A stretch of 31,728 nt of DNA from CAKRZE01 sp045617585 (GTDB lineage Bacteria; Bacillota; Clostridia; Oscillospirales; CAG-272): NCBI GenBank assembly GCA_045617585.1, contig JAZLIW010000026.1, forward strand, positions 1-31,728, written 5' to 3'. The notes under the pieces were generated by a model, which worked only from the letters and a program-made list of their open reading frames with translations, was not told the DNA's origin and did no database searches. Each line of letters starts with the position of its first letter. Positions within the stretch are counted from its first letter, which is position 1. Shown here in pieces: positions 7,546 through 15,989 of this stretch. The translations under genes and the position numbers were made by a program.

Positions 7546-9669
7546 ATGAAACGGACCGTGAAACCTTTTCTGCGCCTGCTTTCCGTCGCTCTTCTGCTTC
7601 CCGCGCTTTCCGCCTGCACCGGCGGAAATGGACCGGCAGCGGATACGGAGCGCGAAACTACCGTGAATACGGAGGAGACCGTTCCCGCGACCGAGCCGGG
7701 GACCGAAGCGCCGATCGACCCCGCGTCGCTTTCGGACGACGAATATTTCTCCGACGCGTATTTCATTCCCGTCCTCCGGTTTTCCGCCGCGAGTGACGTT
7801 CATATCGACGACAGCGGCTCCGCCGTGGAGGAAAAGCGGCTGAAGGAACTGTTTTCCTTCACCTATGAGCTGGCGGAAGGGAGCGGGACGCCTTATAAAA
7901 ACTACGATCTCGCCGCTTTTGCGGGGGATATTTCCAATAACGGCACGCTTTCCTCGATGAAAAAAGCCAAGTCCATCATGGATAAGGCGGTCGAAGAAGG
8001 CACCGAACTCCTTTGTATGCTCGGCAACCACGAGTTCTATACCGCGCCGGAGGGGACGGTTTCCCGGTTCCGGGACGCGTTCGGCGTCGAGGAACGCGGA
8101 CACGTCGTCGTGAACGGTTTTCACTTTATCTACCTCTCTCCCGACGCGAGCAACGGCTGGGACTTCAGCTCTTCCGCCGCAAAATGGCTGAGCGGAGAAC
8201 TGGAAAAAGCCGCGGAGGACGACCCGACGCGCCCGATCTTCGTTTTTGAACACGAGCACGTCAAGGACACCGTGTACGGCTCGCAGGACTGGGGCGTCAG
8301 CGCGCTCCGGGCGACGCTGAAAAAATATCCGCAGGTCATTTCGTTCACCGGACATTCCCATTTCCCGCTGAACGACCCCCGTTCGATCTGGCAGGGCGAA
8401 TTCACCGCGCTGAATACGGGGACGCTCTCCTATACCGAGATGGGACTTGCGGGCGTGGCGGAATCCTCGGTGTTCCCGACCGACCGTGAGGGTCACTACG
8501 CCTCCTCCAAGGCAAACGGCAGCGACGCCGCGTGGTTCTACGTAGTCGAAGCGGACGCGAGCGGCGCTGTCCGGATCGTCGGGTACGATCTTGACACGAG
8601 GACGGAGCTTGTCCGTTACGGCATCCGCACCCCCTCCGATCCGTCCTCCTTCCGCTACAATACGAAGGAACGGATCGCAAGCTCGGAGCCCCCGGTCTTC
8701 CCGGAGGGCGCGAAGGCGGAGGTGTCCGATATCGGCAAGCGCGGCTTCGCGGTCTCCTTCCCCGCCGCATCGTCGGAGGACAACGTGCAGCATTACCGCA
8801 TCGAGGTCCTGAACGAAGGCAAGGTCGTCAAAAAGCAGTATCTGCTCTCCTGCACCTTCTACGCCGATCCCCCGCAGAAGTTCACGACGGAGCTTTCCGG
8901 CCTGCCGAAAAACTCGTCCGTCTCCGTCCGCGTGATCGCGGTCAATTCCTTTGCCGTGGAATCCGCGGCGCTGACGGCGGAGGTCACGCTTCTTCCCTCC
9001 GAGGATACCCCCGCGGGTGAGATCCCCGAAGCGGATATCCTGAAAACGGTCTTCGGCGCCGGGAACAGCGCGGTCAACGGCGTGACCGGGGAAAAGCTCG
9101 GTCTGATCGGCAGCGCGGCGACCGAACAGGCGGGCGATTCCTACGTCGGCGTGTTCGACGGGAAGGGCGGCTTCCGCTTTGACGGTATTTCCGATTATTA
9201 CGGTGAGCTTTCGGAAAGCGTGTCGTTTGAACTGTACGCGCGTGTGGACAAGTTCACCAGCCCCGACCGCGACTGGTATAACGTCGCCTCCAACCAGCAG
9301 GCGGGCGGCTTCGGCTTTGAGGGCAACGGCAGCGGAAGTTTCTTCGCGAGCGCGTATATCGGCGGTGTCTACCGCACGCCCGGCGCGCAGATCGAAAAAG
9401 GCGAGTATTTCCACGCGGTCGTGACCTACGACGGCAAGACGCTCTGCTTCTATCTGAACGGGGATCTCGCGGACAGTACGAAGGTCGCCGGCGGGATCGC
9501 CTGGCCTTCGGATACGTCGGCATGGTGCTACGTGATCGGCGGTGACTCCTTCAACGGAGGCAACGGCGCCGAGGCGTGCTTCACCGGGCGGATCGCCGAG
9601 GCGAATATCTACTCCTCCGTTCTGACCGAGGCGCAGGTCGCCGCGCTGTACGCAAGCCACGCGAACTGA
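7546..9669 (+). CDS. Lipoprotein with calcineurin-like phosphoesterase, Fn3-like and LamG-like domains
   Basis: The 707-residue product begins with a lipoprotein signal peptide ending in LSAC (Cys24), followed by a Thr/Glu-rich linker (about 25-60). The metallophosphoesterase domain has SAASDVHID (80-88), AFAGDISNNG (125-133), MLGNHEFY (158-165), FEHEHV and SFTGHSHFP. These supply the Asp, His and Asn metal ligands, so the enzyme is probably active outside the membrane. A beta-rich Fn3-like region follows (about 395-495). The C-terminal 180 residues resemble a LamG/concanavalin-type carbohydrate-binding domain (VFDGKGGFRFDG, FHAVVTYDGKTLCFYLNGD, FTGRIAEANIYSSVLTEAQ). Start ATG 7546 follows AAAGGAG; the frame is open further upstream only through the promoter. 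It is monocistronic and may act on a phosphorylated glycan or nucleotide (inference). Confidence 0.88.
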   Translation: MKRTVKPFLRLLSVALLLPALSACTGGNGPAADTERETTVNTEETVPATEPGTEAPIDPASLSDDEYFSDAYFIPVLRFSAASDVHIDDSGSAVEEKRLKELFSFTYELAEGSGTPYKNYDLAAFAGDISNNGTLSSMKKAKSIMDKAVEEGTELLCMLGNHEFYTAPEGTVSRFRDAFGVEERGHVVVNGFHFIYLSPDASNGWDFSSSAAKWLSGELEKAAEDDPTRPIFVFEHEHVKDTVYGSQDWGVSALRATLKKYPQVISFTGHSHFPLNDPRSIWQGEFTALNTGTLSYTEMGLAGVAESSVFPTDREGHYASSKANGSDAAWFYVVEADASGAVRIVGYDLDTRTELVRYGIRTPSDPSSFRYNTKERIASSEPPVFPEGAKAEVSDIGKRGFAVSFPAASSEDNVQHYRIEVLNEGKVVKKQYLLSCTFYADPPQKFTTELSGLPKNSSVSVRVIAVNSFAVESAALTAEVTLLPSEDTPAGEIPEADILKTVFGAGNSAVNGVTGEKLGLIGSAATEQAGDSYVGVFDGKGGFRFDGISDYYGELSESVSFELYARVDKFTSPDRDWYNVASNQQAGGFGFEGNGSGSFFASAYIGGVYRTPGAQIEKGEYFHAVVTYDGKTLCFYLNGDLADSTKVAGGIAWPSDTSAWCYVIGGDSFNGGNGAEACFTGRIAEANIYSSVLTEAQVAALYASHAN

Positions 9670-9691
9670 CGGTGTATTCCGAACAACAGAA

Positions 9692-9730
9692 AAACGGGGT
9701 TGCTGCACGCTCGTGCAGTAACCCCGTTTG
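9692..9730. terminator. Bidirectional terminator between convergent genes
   Basis: A long stem is formed by ACGGGGTTGCTGCACG and GTGCAGTAACCCCGT, with a three-base loop. T residues follow on both strands, more strongly on the minus strand (five T). It serves the plus-strand lipoprotein gene and the minus-strand small gene that ends at 9769. Confidence 0.8.
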
Positions 9731-9768
9731 ACTTCCGGTTGGCGGGGAAGGACGTGCCCGAAAAGCCG

Positions 9769-9975
9769 TCAGCGATTGTTTTCGGCAATGAAGCAGGCGA
9801 CCATATCTCCGTAGTACAGGACGGTGCCGTAGAAGTCAGTGGTCACGTCGCGGGAGCGGATATATCTCCCGAGGATCCTGCCGGAGAAGTCCTTTGCGAC
9901 TCTGTCGCCGTTGCTGTCCGTTTCGATTTTGCCGATGATCATCCGGCTTCTGTCCCTGATCGTCATGATTTCCAT
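9769..9975 (-). CDS. Small protein resembling the 5-fold beta-flower family
   Basis: This 68-residue product consists of short repeated beta-strand units rich in Gly-Arg turns: DRSRMIIGKIETDSNGDRV, DFSGRILGRYIRSRD, then DFYGTVLYYGDMVACFI. That pattern fits small beta-flower (bactofilin-unrelated) proteins with no known activity. The start ATG 9975 follows AAAGGAG at seven bases, which supports real translation. It lies 115 bases after the deacetylase gene on the same strand and before a strong minus-strand terminator, so it may be the last gene of the GH36 operon. Family assignment is tentative, but that the gene is real is likely. Confidence 0.62.
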   Translation of the reverse strand: MEIMTIRDRSRMIIGKIETDSNGDRVAKDFSGRILGRYIRSRDVTTDFYGTVLYYGDMVACFIAENNR

Positions 9976-9997
9976 ACCGTTTCTCCTTTTTTTCTTG

Positions 9998-10040
9998 CCC
10001 GCGTTTCCTTTTTCGGAAAACAGCGGGCTTTTTTGTTGTT
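9998..10040 (+). terminator. Possible plus-strand terminator hairpin
   Basis: GCCCGC pairs with GCGGGC across an inner TTTCC/GGAAA stem and is followed on the plus strand by TTTTTTGTTGTTTTT. It could catch read-through from the lipoprotein gene. On the minus strand it falls in the leader of the small beta-flower gene without a T tract. Confidence 0.45.
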
Positions 10041-10090
10041 TTTCATATCACAACTTATGTACCGATTCACGGTAAAAGAGAGCCGTTTCG

Positions 10091-10954
10091 TTAAAGCTCC
10101 AACCGTTTCCCTGCGGGAACGACGGATTTTCTGCCGTCGATCTTTGCGTAAACGTCGAGAGAGGACCGGTTGGTGATACCGGTCCCGTCGAAAACGAGGG
10201 CTTTCACGGCCGTGAGGTAATCGTAAACTTCGATATTGGAGACGCACCAGAATTTTTTGGAGCCGGAGACTTTTTTCAGCAGCTTTTCAAAGTCTTCCCA
10301 CCGCTGCCCGTCCGAGAAGTTGGCGTCCGGTTTGTCGAATTCGTAGGCGTGTCCCCAGGAATAGAAGACCTTCAGTCCCGCTTTTCTTGATCTGATACAT
10401 TCATCGACGAGCTCGAGCGCTTTCGGGTCGTGGTCGTGGATCGTCGGATGCCATTTGAGAAAATCGGCGGGAGGGTCAAAGCCGTGAGTCGCCTCGGTCG
10501 TGCGGGCGTAGACGACGCCGTATTTCTTCAGGAACGAGATCACCCGGTCGTCGTAGCTGTTGCACGGATAGGTAAGGCCTTTCACCTCGTACCCCACGAG
10601 GGAGGAAAGGTAAGCGTTACTGTCGAAGATCTCTTTTTTCATGTCCTCGTCGGGGATGTTGACGAGAAACGGGTGGGTGTGCGTGTGACCCGCGATCTCG
10701 AATCCCCGGTAAAAGTCCGCAAACGTTTCGGGCGTGGAACGGTTGACCGTGACGTATTGACCGAGGTGGACGAACCCTCCCTGCGAACCGTTGATAAACG
10801 CGGTGTTCGGGGCAAAGGTGCAGCCCATTCCGTATTTTCTGCAAAGCTCCATCACTCTGCCGTCCTGATGGGTGCCGTCGTCAAAGCTCATCGTAAAGGC
10901 GCGCGTATTGCCGTCGGGATAGGTGAGCGTGACCCGTTTTCCGTTGACGATCAT
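10091..10954 (-). CDS. Polysaccharide deacetylase (NodB/CE4 family)
   Basis: The 287-residue protein has the CE4 motif 1 SFDDG (residues 23-27, catalytic-base and metal Asp) and motif 2 GHTHTHP (89-95, with His90 and His94 as metal ligands). GLTYPCNSYDD probably corresponds to motif 3, and SWGHAYEF lies near the C-terminus. Such enzymes remove acetyl groups from GlcNAc or other acetylated sugars. No signal peptide is visible, so it seems cytoplasmic, unusual next to two lipoproteins, and it may act on imported oligosaccharides. AAGGAGG lies eight bases before ATG 10954. It is third in the operon, 51 bases after the lipoprotein gene. Confidence 0.88.
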   Translation of the reverse strand: MIVNGKRVTLTYPDGNTRAFTMSFDDGTHQDGRVMELCRKYGMGCTFAPNTAFINGSQGGFVHLGQYVTVNRSTPETFADFYRGFEIAGHTHTHPFLVNIPDEDMKKEIFDSNAYLSSLVGYEVKGLTYPCNSYDDRVISFLKKYGVVYARTTEATHGFDPPADFLKWHPTIHDHDPKALELVDECIRSRKAGLKVFYSWGHAYEFDKPDANFSDGQRWEDFEKLLKKVSGSKKFWCVSNIEVYDYLTAVKALVFDGTGITNRSSLDVYAKIDGRKSVVPAGKRLEL

Positions 10955-11005
10955 GTTTCGATCCTCCTTGATGGTTTATCTGTGATTCTTGTCTGTCCGG
11001 GCGGA

Positions 11006-12028
11006 TCATCCGAGCAGGTCGGTCATATCGAACTGCGCGAACGCCACGTCCCAGCCGTCGGTAAACGACGCGCGGACGGGCTCTCCGCTGATCCCGACGA
11101 GAACGCGTCCGATATCGTCGTTATCGGAGGGGGACGCATACTCCGCCGGTGCGCCGCCGTCGTTTTCCGAGATGCGGATCACGCCGTAGTTCCGGTCGGG
11201 TTTCCCGGCAAAACGGAATTCCCACGTCGCGGCGTAGGTCTTTCCGCCTTCCGTCTGCCCGCCGATCGCCTTGACGTCCGAGATACCGATCTGCCAGCTT
11301 CCGCCGACGCCCGGCGCGGGATTCGCCTGATCGCTGACGAACAGATGCGTATTCAGCTCGCCGTTCAGACTGGTGACCGGCTCGCTGAACCGGATCCGCG
11401 CGATCCCGGCATCCGGGTCGATCACGTCCGCCCAGAGGACGTGCGGACGCGGGTCGGTCTCCCCGGGGATCTCCCCGTCCGAGCATTCCAGGATCGCTGC
11501 GCGGCGGTTCCCGAACGGGGAATCACCGTACAGCCCCTCGCCGAAGGCACCGAAAAAGATCTTTTCCATGACCGGGTCGCCGTCCGAATATTCCGGGGGC
11601 TCGGTGATGCAGACGAGCGGCTTTTCGGGCAGCGCGGAAGAGAAGATCAGTTCCCACGTGTCGGAGAGCAGGAACGTATTTTTGGCGTTTGCCTTTGCGT
11701 CGATCGGGTAGGCCTCGGCGCAGAAGATCCGGGTTTCAAAGGACGCGTCCCCGCAGGCAACGACGGAATCGGTGAGGATATGCTGCTGCCCGGCGACGGG
11801 AACGGAGAATTTTACCCGCACCGTCGTATCGTCAACGCGGTACGCCCCGGTCAGGTGGGGATTGTAGGTATAGTCGCCCGAGCGGTCGATCGGGTCCTCC
11901 GCCGGAACGGTTTCCCCTTCGGATCCCGCCGGTGCGGCGGTTTCGGCAGGGGTCCCGGTGCTGTCGCAGGAGAAGAGCAGAGTAAGGACGAGAAGGACCG
12001 CAAAAAGCGGGAAAATGATCCGTTTCAT
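11006..12028 (-). CDS. Lipoprotein of unknown function
   Basis: The 340-residue product starts with a lipoprotein signal peptide (MKRIIFPLFAVLLVLTLLFSC, Cys21) and a Thr/Ala/Glu-rich linker. The rest is predicted to be beta-rich, with two similar stretches of the type VDDTTVRVKFSVPV (about 66-79) and GIARIRFSEPV (about 209-219), which look like repeated immunoglobulin-like units. I recognise no catalytic motif. GAGGAGG lies eight bases before the ATG, and the start is 13 bases after the GH36 stop, so the two are co-expressed. A surface carbohydrate-binding or accessory role for the neighbouring alpha-galactosidase is inferred from position only. Confidence 0.8.
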   Translation of the reverse strand: MKRIIFPLFAVLLVLTLLFSCDSTGTPAETAAPAGSEGETVPAEDPIDRSGDYTYNPHLTGAYRVDDTTVRVKFSVPVAGQQHILTDSVVACGDASFETRIFCAEAYPIDAKANAKNTFLLSDTWELIFSSALPEKPLVCITEPPEYSDGDPVMEKIFFGAFGEGLYGDSPFGNRRAAILECSDGEIPGETDPRPHVLWADVIDPDAGIARIRFSEPVTSLNGELNTHLFVSDQANPAPGVGGSWQIGISDVKAIGGQTEGGKTYAATWEFRFAGKPDRNYGVIRISENDGGAPAEYASPSDNDDIGRVLVGISGEPVRASFTDGWDVAFAQFDMTDLLG

Positions 12029-12041
12029 ACCTTTTTCCTCC

Positions 12042-14153
12042 TCATTTCTCCGCTTCTATATACAGAAGCACTGCTTTTCCGCGCCGGATCGGGTAGGAAA
12101 CTCCGGTTTCCGCCCATTCGCTTCCGGTCATCGGCTCCGAAACGGCGTCTCCGTTCTGATCGCGGAGGACGTAGCGCGCGTCGGGAGACAATCCTCTCGG
12201 CTTCAGCGTCACTTCCGTCGCCGTGCTGCCCTTGCGGTTCATCACGACGACCGCGCCCGCGTTCAGATCGGGACGGAAAAGCTCGTACGCCTGAAGCGAG
12301 GTCGTGTCGAAGGAAGGCGTGAGGAGCTGGTAATAATCTCCGAAAAGGTAGGGACGGAAGCTTTCGTACAGACGGATGACCGCCTTGCATCTGTCCGCGT
12401 AGCGGCTGTTGACCGAAAACAGATTCTCCATTCCGAGGCCCGAGACGGCAACGTAATCCTCGAGCATATCGGCCCGCATCCCCGCCGCGTGCAGCGGCAG
12501 CCAGTAGTTCAGGTTCTGCGTATGATACTGATAGCCCTCGACCGTGAAACCGTCGTGGCAGGAGTAGTCGGAGCGCCACATAACGAGGCAGCGCTTCAGC
12601 ATTTCGACGTCGATGCGGCGTCCGCCCGACGCGCAGTTGTCGATGACGAGGTCGGGATAACGTGCGCGGAGGGTATCAAGGAAGGCGTAGAGATTCGTGA
12701 TATACTTGTTTTCGTTCATGCCGCGGCGGTTCGGCTCGTCGTTCGTTTCCCAGATCCAGAGCGGCTCGATATTGAAGTCCTGACGGTAAACGTCGATCCC
12801 CCATTCCGAGATGCAGCCCGAGATATATTCGGTCAGCCATTCGAGCGCGTCGTCCTGCGAGAGGGCAAGGAGATACGAATCGGTGTTGGTCGTCGGATAG
12901 AACAGATTCTTGTGTTCCTTCAGCATATCCGTGCCGCCGTACGCGCGCTCGCACTCGAACCAGAGCATGAATTTCTGCCCGGCCGAATGCAGGCAGTCTC
13001 CGAGCTCCTTCAGCGAGCCGGACGGGTGCATATTCGGGTTGACGTTCCAGTTGCCGACCTGATCCGCCCAGCCGCCGTTTTCGCTCGAGTCCGAGTATTC
13101 CCGGTATCCGTACCAGCCCGCGTCGAGCCACGCGGTATCGGGACCGAGCTGCTCCTTCGCGACTGCGGCGACGAGATCCATGATGTTTTCGGACGCGCCG
13201 GAAACGCTGTAGGGGAGCGGGATATCGACGACCGTGCCGTCGGCTTTTTTCGGCGTATACTGCGCGAGGATGAGCTGACGGAAGAGATTGTGTCCGTATT
13301 CGGCGCTGCCGTCGAAATAAGTGATCGAAACGCTCGGCGTGCGGATCTCCTCTCCCGCCTTCAGATAGGAATCGAAGGTCTGCTGACGCGCCCTGATGCG
13401 GACGCCTTCGTCCGCGAGTGAGAAAGATGCCTCCCACTGACCCGTCCAACCGATCGCGACCATCAGACCGCAGTCACGGCCGAGGATATCGAAGAAGGGA
13501 AACGCCAGATTCGAGCTTCTCCCTCCCGTGGGAGAGAACGAGTATTCGGTGCCCGCCGCCATCCCGACCGTCTGCAGGGTGAAATCGTGATCGTCCCCGG
13601 TCGGCGTCCGGCAGGCGCCGAGGGTCGTATCGATCACGTAAGCGCGGTCCCTCGGGAGAGGGAAGACCGAATCGATCGCGCAGAGCTCCGCGATCTGCCC
13701 GGACTTTTTCGTGCTTTCGTTTCTGACCCTGACGACGAAGTCCAGCGTCGGAAAATCCCGGAACAGCGTCGCCTCCAGCTCGAAGACGAGTCCCGACGCA
13801 AGCGCGTAACGGAGGGTATAGAGGGTGTTTCCGGCACCGTCCGTTTGAGTTTCAAGCGTTTTTTCGGCCTTTTTCGCAAGCTCCGGAAAAGGCTTTCCGT
13901 TCACCGTGCAGGAAAATAGACAGCGATCGTTCTCCACGGCTTCCGTGAACCAGTTCCCGATCCGTGCGGACATGACCGCGATCGCGTTTTCCGCGTCGGA
14001 GGACGGGGCGGAAGTTTCGCCTTCCGTTCCGGCGGCCTCTGCCCCGGTGCCGTCTGCCCCGGGGTCTTCCTTTTCCGTCCGGCAGGACGCCGCGGCGGGA
14101 AGCAGAAGCGCGAGAACGAGAAGCAGCAGGGTCAATCTGTAAACAAGTCTCAT
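12042..14153 (-). CDS. GH36 alpha-galactosidase, lipoprotein
   Basis: The 703-residue protein begins with a lipoprotein signal peptide ending AAASC (Cys24). An N-terminal beta-sandwich (about 55-310) is followed by a TIM barrel with AWLDAGWYGY (341-350), the nucleophile motif VYRQDF with Asp459, NCASGGRRID (506-515) and MWRSDY with Asp529 as probable acid/base. This is the clan GH-D/GH36 melibiase pattern, so it should hydrolyse alpha-galactosides such as raffinose-type sugars at the cell surface. The frame stays open to 14282, but ATG 14153 starts the signal peptide and lies about 94 bases after the promoter start point. Its ribosome site (GGGAAGAAG) is weak. First gene of a three- or four-gene operon. 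Confidence 0.9.
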   Translation of the reverse strand: MRLVYRLTLLLLVLALLLPAAASCRTEKEDPGADGTGAEAAGTEGETSAPSSDAENAIAVMSARIGNWFTEAVENDRCLFSCTVNGKPFPELAKKAEKTLETQTDGAGNTLYTLRYALASGLVFELEATLFRDFPTLDFVVRVRNESTKKSGQIAELCAIDSVFPLPRDRAYVIDTTLGACRTPTGDDHDFTLQTVGMAAGTEYSFSPTGGRSSNLAFPFFDILGRDCGLMVAIGWTGQWEASFSLADEGVRIRARQQTFDSYLKAGEEIRTPSVSITYFDGSAEYGHNLFRQLILAQYTPKKADGTVVDIPLPYSVSGASENIMDLVAAVAKEQLGPDTAWLDAGWYGYREYSDSSENGGWADQVGNWNVNPNMHPSGSLKELGDCLHSAGQKFMLWFECERAYGGTDMLKEHKNLFYPTTNTDSYLLALSQDDALEWLTEYISGCISEWGIDVYRQDFNIEPLWIWETNDEPNRRGMNENKYITNLYAFLDTLRARYPDLVIDNCASGGRRIDVEMLKRCLVMWRSDYSCHDGFTVEGYQYHTQNLNYWLPLHAAGMRADMLEDYVAVSGLGMENLFSVNSRYADRCKAVIRLYESFRPYLFGDYYQLLTPSFDTTSLQAYELFRPDLNAGAVVVMNRKGSTATEVTLKPRGLSPDARYVLRDQNGDAVSEPMTGSEWAETGVSYPIRRGKAVLLYIEAEK

Positions 14154-14253
14154 ACCGTATTCCGGCTTCTTCCCGCTCTTCCTTTCGGAAGCCGGGAGAG
14201 GCCTCTCCTTTTTTGCCGGACGGAGTTCCGCGGAACCCGTTCCTTCTGTATTA

Positions 14254-14282
14254 ACCATATCACAAACCCCGCGTTTTGTCAA
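14254..14282 (-). promoter_or_regulatory. Promoter of the GH36 operon
   Basis: TTGACA (14282-14277) and TATGGT (14259-14254) are spaced by 17 bases on the minus strand. The roughly 90-base leader contains a self-complementary GGAGAGGCCTCTCC that could mask a nearby AAGGAG. Confidence 0.7.
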
Positions 14283-14399
14283 TTGCCGACGCTCCGATTA
14301 AGGGCGTTTCTGCCTGACGGAGCGAAAAACGCGGATCGGAACGAACGGGCGGCGTCAGAATGGATCGGAACCGCGAACAGGAACGCCGGAAACACGTTC

Positions 14400-14428
14400 T
14401 TGACAAATATACGTCGGTATTGTATTAT
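14400..14428 (+). promoter_or_regulatory. Sigma-A promoter upstream of the metallophosphoesterase
   Basis: TTGACA (14400-14405) and TATTAT (14423-14428) lie 17 bases apart. The leader to the phosphoesterase start is about 260 bases long and holds a possible short reading frame. The stretch 14284-14399 shows nothing else I can name. Confidence 0.82.
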
Positions 14429-14466
14429 GATGAAGGAAGACATCGGACGGAACGGGGGAGATCAGA

Positions 14467-14568
14467 ATGAAATATCCGCTGAAAAGCCGGAAACCTGCCG
14501 ACTATCATCCGTGGGCCCCGCCGCAGGGCGGATCGATGGATATATTTCACCCGGCGTTACCGGCGTGA
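14467..14568 (+). CDS. Possible 33-residue leader or small protein
   Basis: An ATG at 14467, seven bases after GGGGGAG and about 30 bases after the expected transcription start, opens a 33-codon frame (MKYPLKSRKPADYHPWAPPQ...). Promoter, ribosome site and start line up well, but I recognise no family and the frame may be chance or the remains of a decayed gene. It ends 126 bases before the phosphoesterase start. Confidence 0.3.
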   Translation: MKYPLKSRKPADYHPWAPPQGGSMDIFHPALPA

Positions 14569-14694
14569 TCGACGCGGCGGGATCCCGGAAACGCGCCGAT
14601 CTGCGGGGATCCGCCGGTCATCCGGTACGGGAAACGGTCTTCCCGGGGAAAAAGAAAGTGTGCTATGATGAGATCGGAAAACGGAGGAATAGAA

Positions 14695-15534
14695 TTGGAC
14701 GGCTTTTATCAGATCACGGAAAACGAACTGCGGCTGCCGGGCGTGACCGGGGAGCACGTTTTCCTTCATATCAGTGACACGCATATCTCGGTTTCGGACG
14801 GTCTTTCGACCGGAGAAGAGCGGGAAAAGGCAGAGAAGCAGGAGGAAATCTGGCAGCGGCAGAGAAGATCCTTTGCCGAGGCATTTCACGAGCCCTTCAA
14901 TCCGGAGCATACGATTTCTTCCCGTGAGGTGCTTCATAAGCTCTTTGCCTGCGCGAAGGAGGTCCGCCCCGAATGCTTCCTGCTTTCCGGGGATATCCTT
15001 GATTACCGTCATCCGGCGGGATTCCGGTTTCTCGAAAAGGAACTTGCCGATTACGGCGGGGAATCCCTTTTCGCGCCCGGGAATCACGAGGGGGATTACG
15101 AAAGTCACCCGGAGCTGACCGCATTCAACCGGGGCAGCGCGGGTGTGACGGTGTATCACGGGGACGGGTTCCTGATCGCTGCCCTTGATGACAGCCAAAA
15201 GACGGTTTCCGACCGTCAGCTCGAAGAGCTTCGCACAATCTCGGAGGGAAGCGTTCCGGCGGTGCTTCTGACGCATATTCCGATCGCGACCGCAGAAAAC
15301 GGAGAAGAAATGAAGCACTTCGGCGACTATTTCTCCATCCGTGAAAACGCGGACGATGAAAACGCCCGCGAATTAGTGCGGATCCTCTCCGCCCCGTCCT
15401 CCGCGGTGTGCGGCATCCTCTGTGGGCACGTGCACGGGTATCATTCCTCGATATATTCGGGTGAAAGAAGGCAGATCTGCGCGTCGAGCGGGCTCGTCGG
15501 TTTCATACACCGGTTTACGGTCAAAGGCGTCTGA
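14695..15534 (+). CDS. Calcineurin-like metallophosphoesterase, cytoplasmic
   Basis: The 279-residue product contains the full metallophosphoesterase motif set: HISDTHI (residues 25-31), LLSGDILDY, APGNHEGDY, LLTHIPIA and GHVHGYHS. There is no signal peptide, unlike the phosphoesterase at 7546. I chose TTG 14695 because GGAGG lies seven bases upstream; an in-frame ATG at 14665 has no ribosome site. It is probably a phosphodiesterase or phosphatase acting on a soluble substrate, but the substrate cannot be read from the sequence. The nearest good promoter is 270 bases upstream. It is the last clearly intact gene before the accessory island. Confidence 0.85.
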   Translation: MDGFYQITENELRLPGVTGEHVFLHISDTHISVSDGLSTGEEREKAEKQEEIWQRQRRSFAEAFHEPFNPEHTISSREVLHKLFACAKEVRPECFLLSGDILDYRHPAGFRFLEKELADYGGESLFAPGNHEGDYESHPELTAFNRGSAGVTVYHGDGFLIAALDDSQKTVSDRQLEELRTISEGSVPAVLLTHIPIATAENGEEMKHFGDYFSIRENADDENARELVRILSAPSSAVCGILCGHVHGYHSSIYSGERRQICASSGLVGFIHRFTVKGV

Positions 15535-15591
15535 ACAAGCGGCGGCTGCCTGAAACGGGAACAAGATGCCTTACAAGGCAGAAGAGCGAAA

Positions 15592-15870
15592 TCACGGATC
15601 AAAATGAGAGTTTTTGATTAGTCGATTGCTATATTGACCGATACCGCGCATCCGTTGTAAAGCTGCTTTGGCGTTGTCAGTCCTCCGTATGTGCCTCGGC
15701 GTTACGATGCCCTCCACACGGGGGCATGACTTGAAACCGTCATACCTTTCCGCTATGAAGGAGGGCGTGGATGACCCGGCAATGATTACGCCATGATCGA
15801 AGGTGCTTTGATCGACGGGATTTACGATCGCGAGATCATTGTGAATGGCATCGATTAGTCGTGTTACTGC
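15592..15870 (-). other. Unassigned protein-like frame, possible gene remnant
   Basis: The 455-base gap after the phosphoesterase contains one minus-strand frame whose 3' part looks protein-like (LIDAIHNDLAIVNPVDQ..., RHIRRTDNAKAALQRMRGIG). I recognise no family, and no start codon with a ribosome site gives a sensible protein. Its upstream end runs into the AbrB-type gene. It may be the tail of a gene left by an insertion, or chance coding. Confidence 0.2.
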
Positions 15871-15887
15871 GAAACAGGGGAAAAGCC

Positions 15888-15928
15888 GGAGAGGGGACCG
15901 AACGTCCTCTCTCCTTTTCTCTTTTCCC
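15888..15928 (+). terminator. Intrinsic terminator upstream of the AbrB-type gene
   Basis: A perfect 11-base stem, GGAGAGGGGAC (15888-15898) with GTCCTCTCTCC (15904-15914), has a five-base loop and is followed by TTTTCTCTTTT on the plus strand. Confidence 0.75.
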
Positions 15929-15989
15929 GCATATTTTTCCAACCGCGGGGCAAAATACAGGCAGAAAACCGAAAAGAAAGGATTTATCC

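Noticed and set aside
7510..9708. 732-codon open frame on the minus strand opposite the phosphoesterase lipoprotein
   Set aside because: Arginine/glycine/valine-rich translation with no domain, fully antisense to a gene with clear signal peptide and motifs; a typical GC-rich shadow frame.
10430..12322. 630-codon plus-strand open frame
   Set aside because: Lies opposite the deacetylase, lipoprotein and GH36 genes, has low-complexity composition and no recognisable motif.
11958..13421. 487-codon plus-strand open frame
   Set aside because: Antisense to the GH36 gene, whose active-site motifs are on the minus strand.
14283..14777. 164-codon plus-strand open frame before the phosphoesterase
   Set aside because: It spans the promoter and overlaps the phosphoesterase in another frame; no recognisable sequence.
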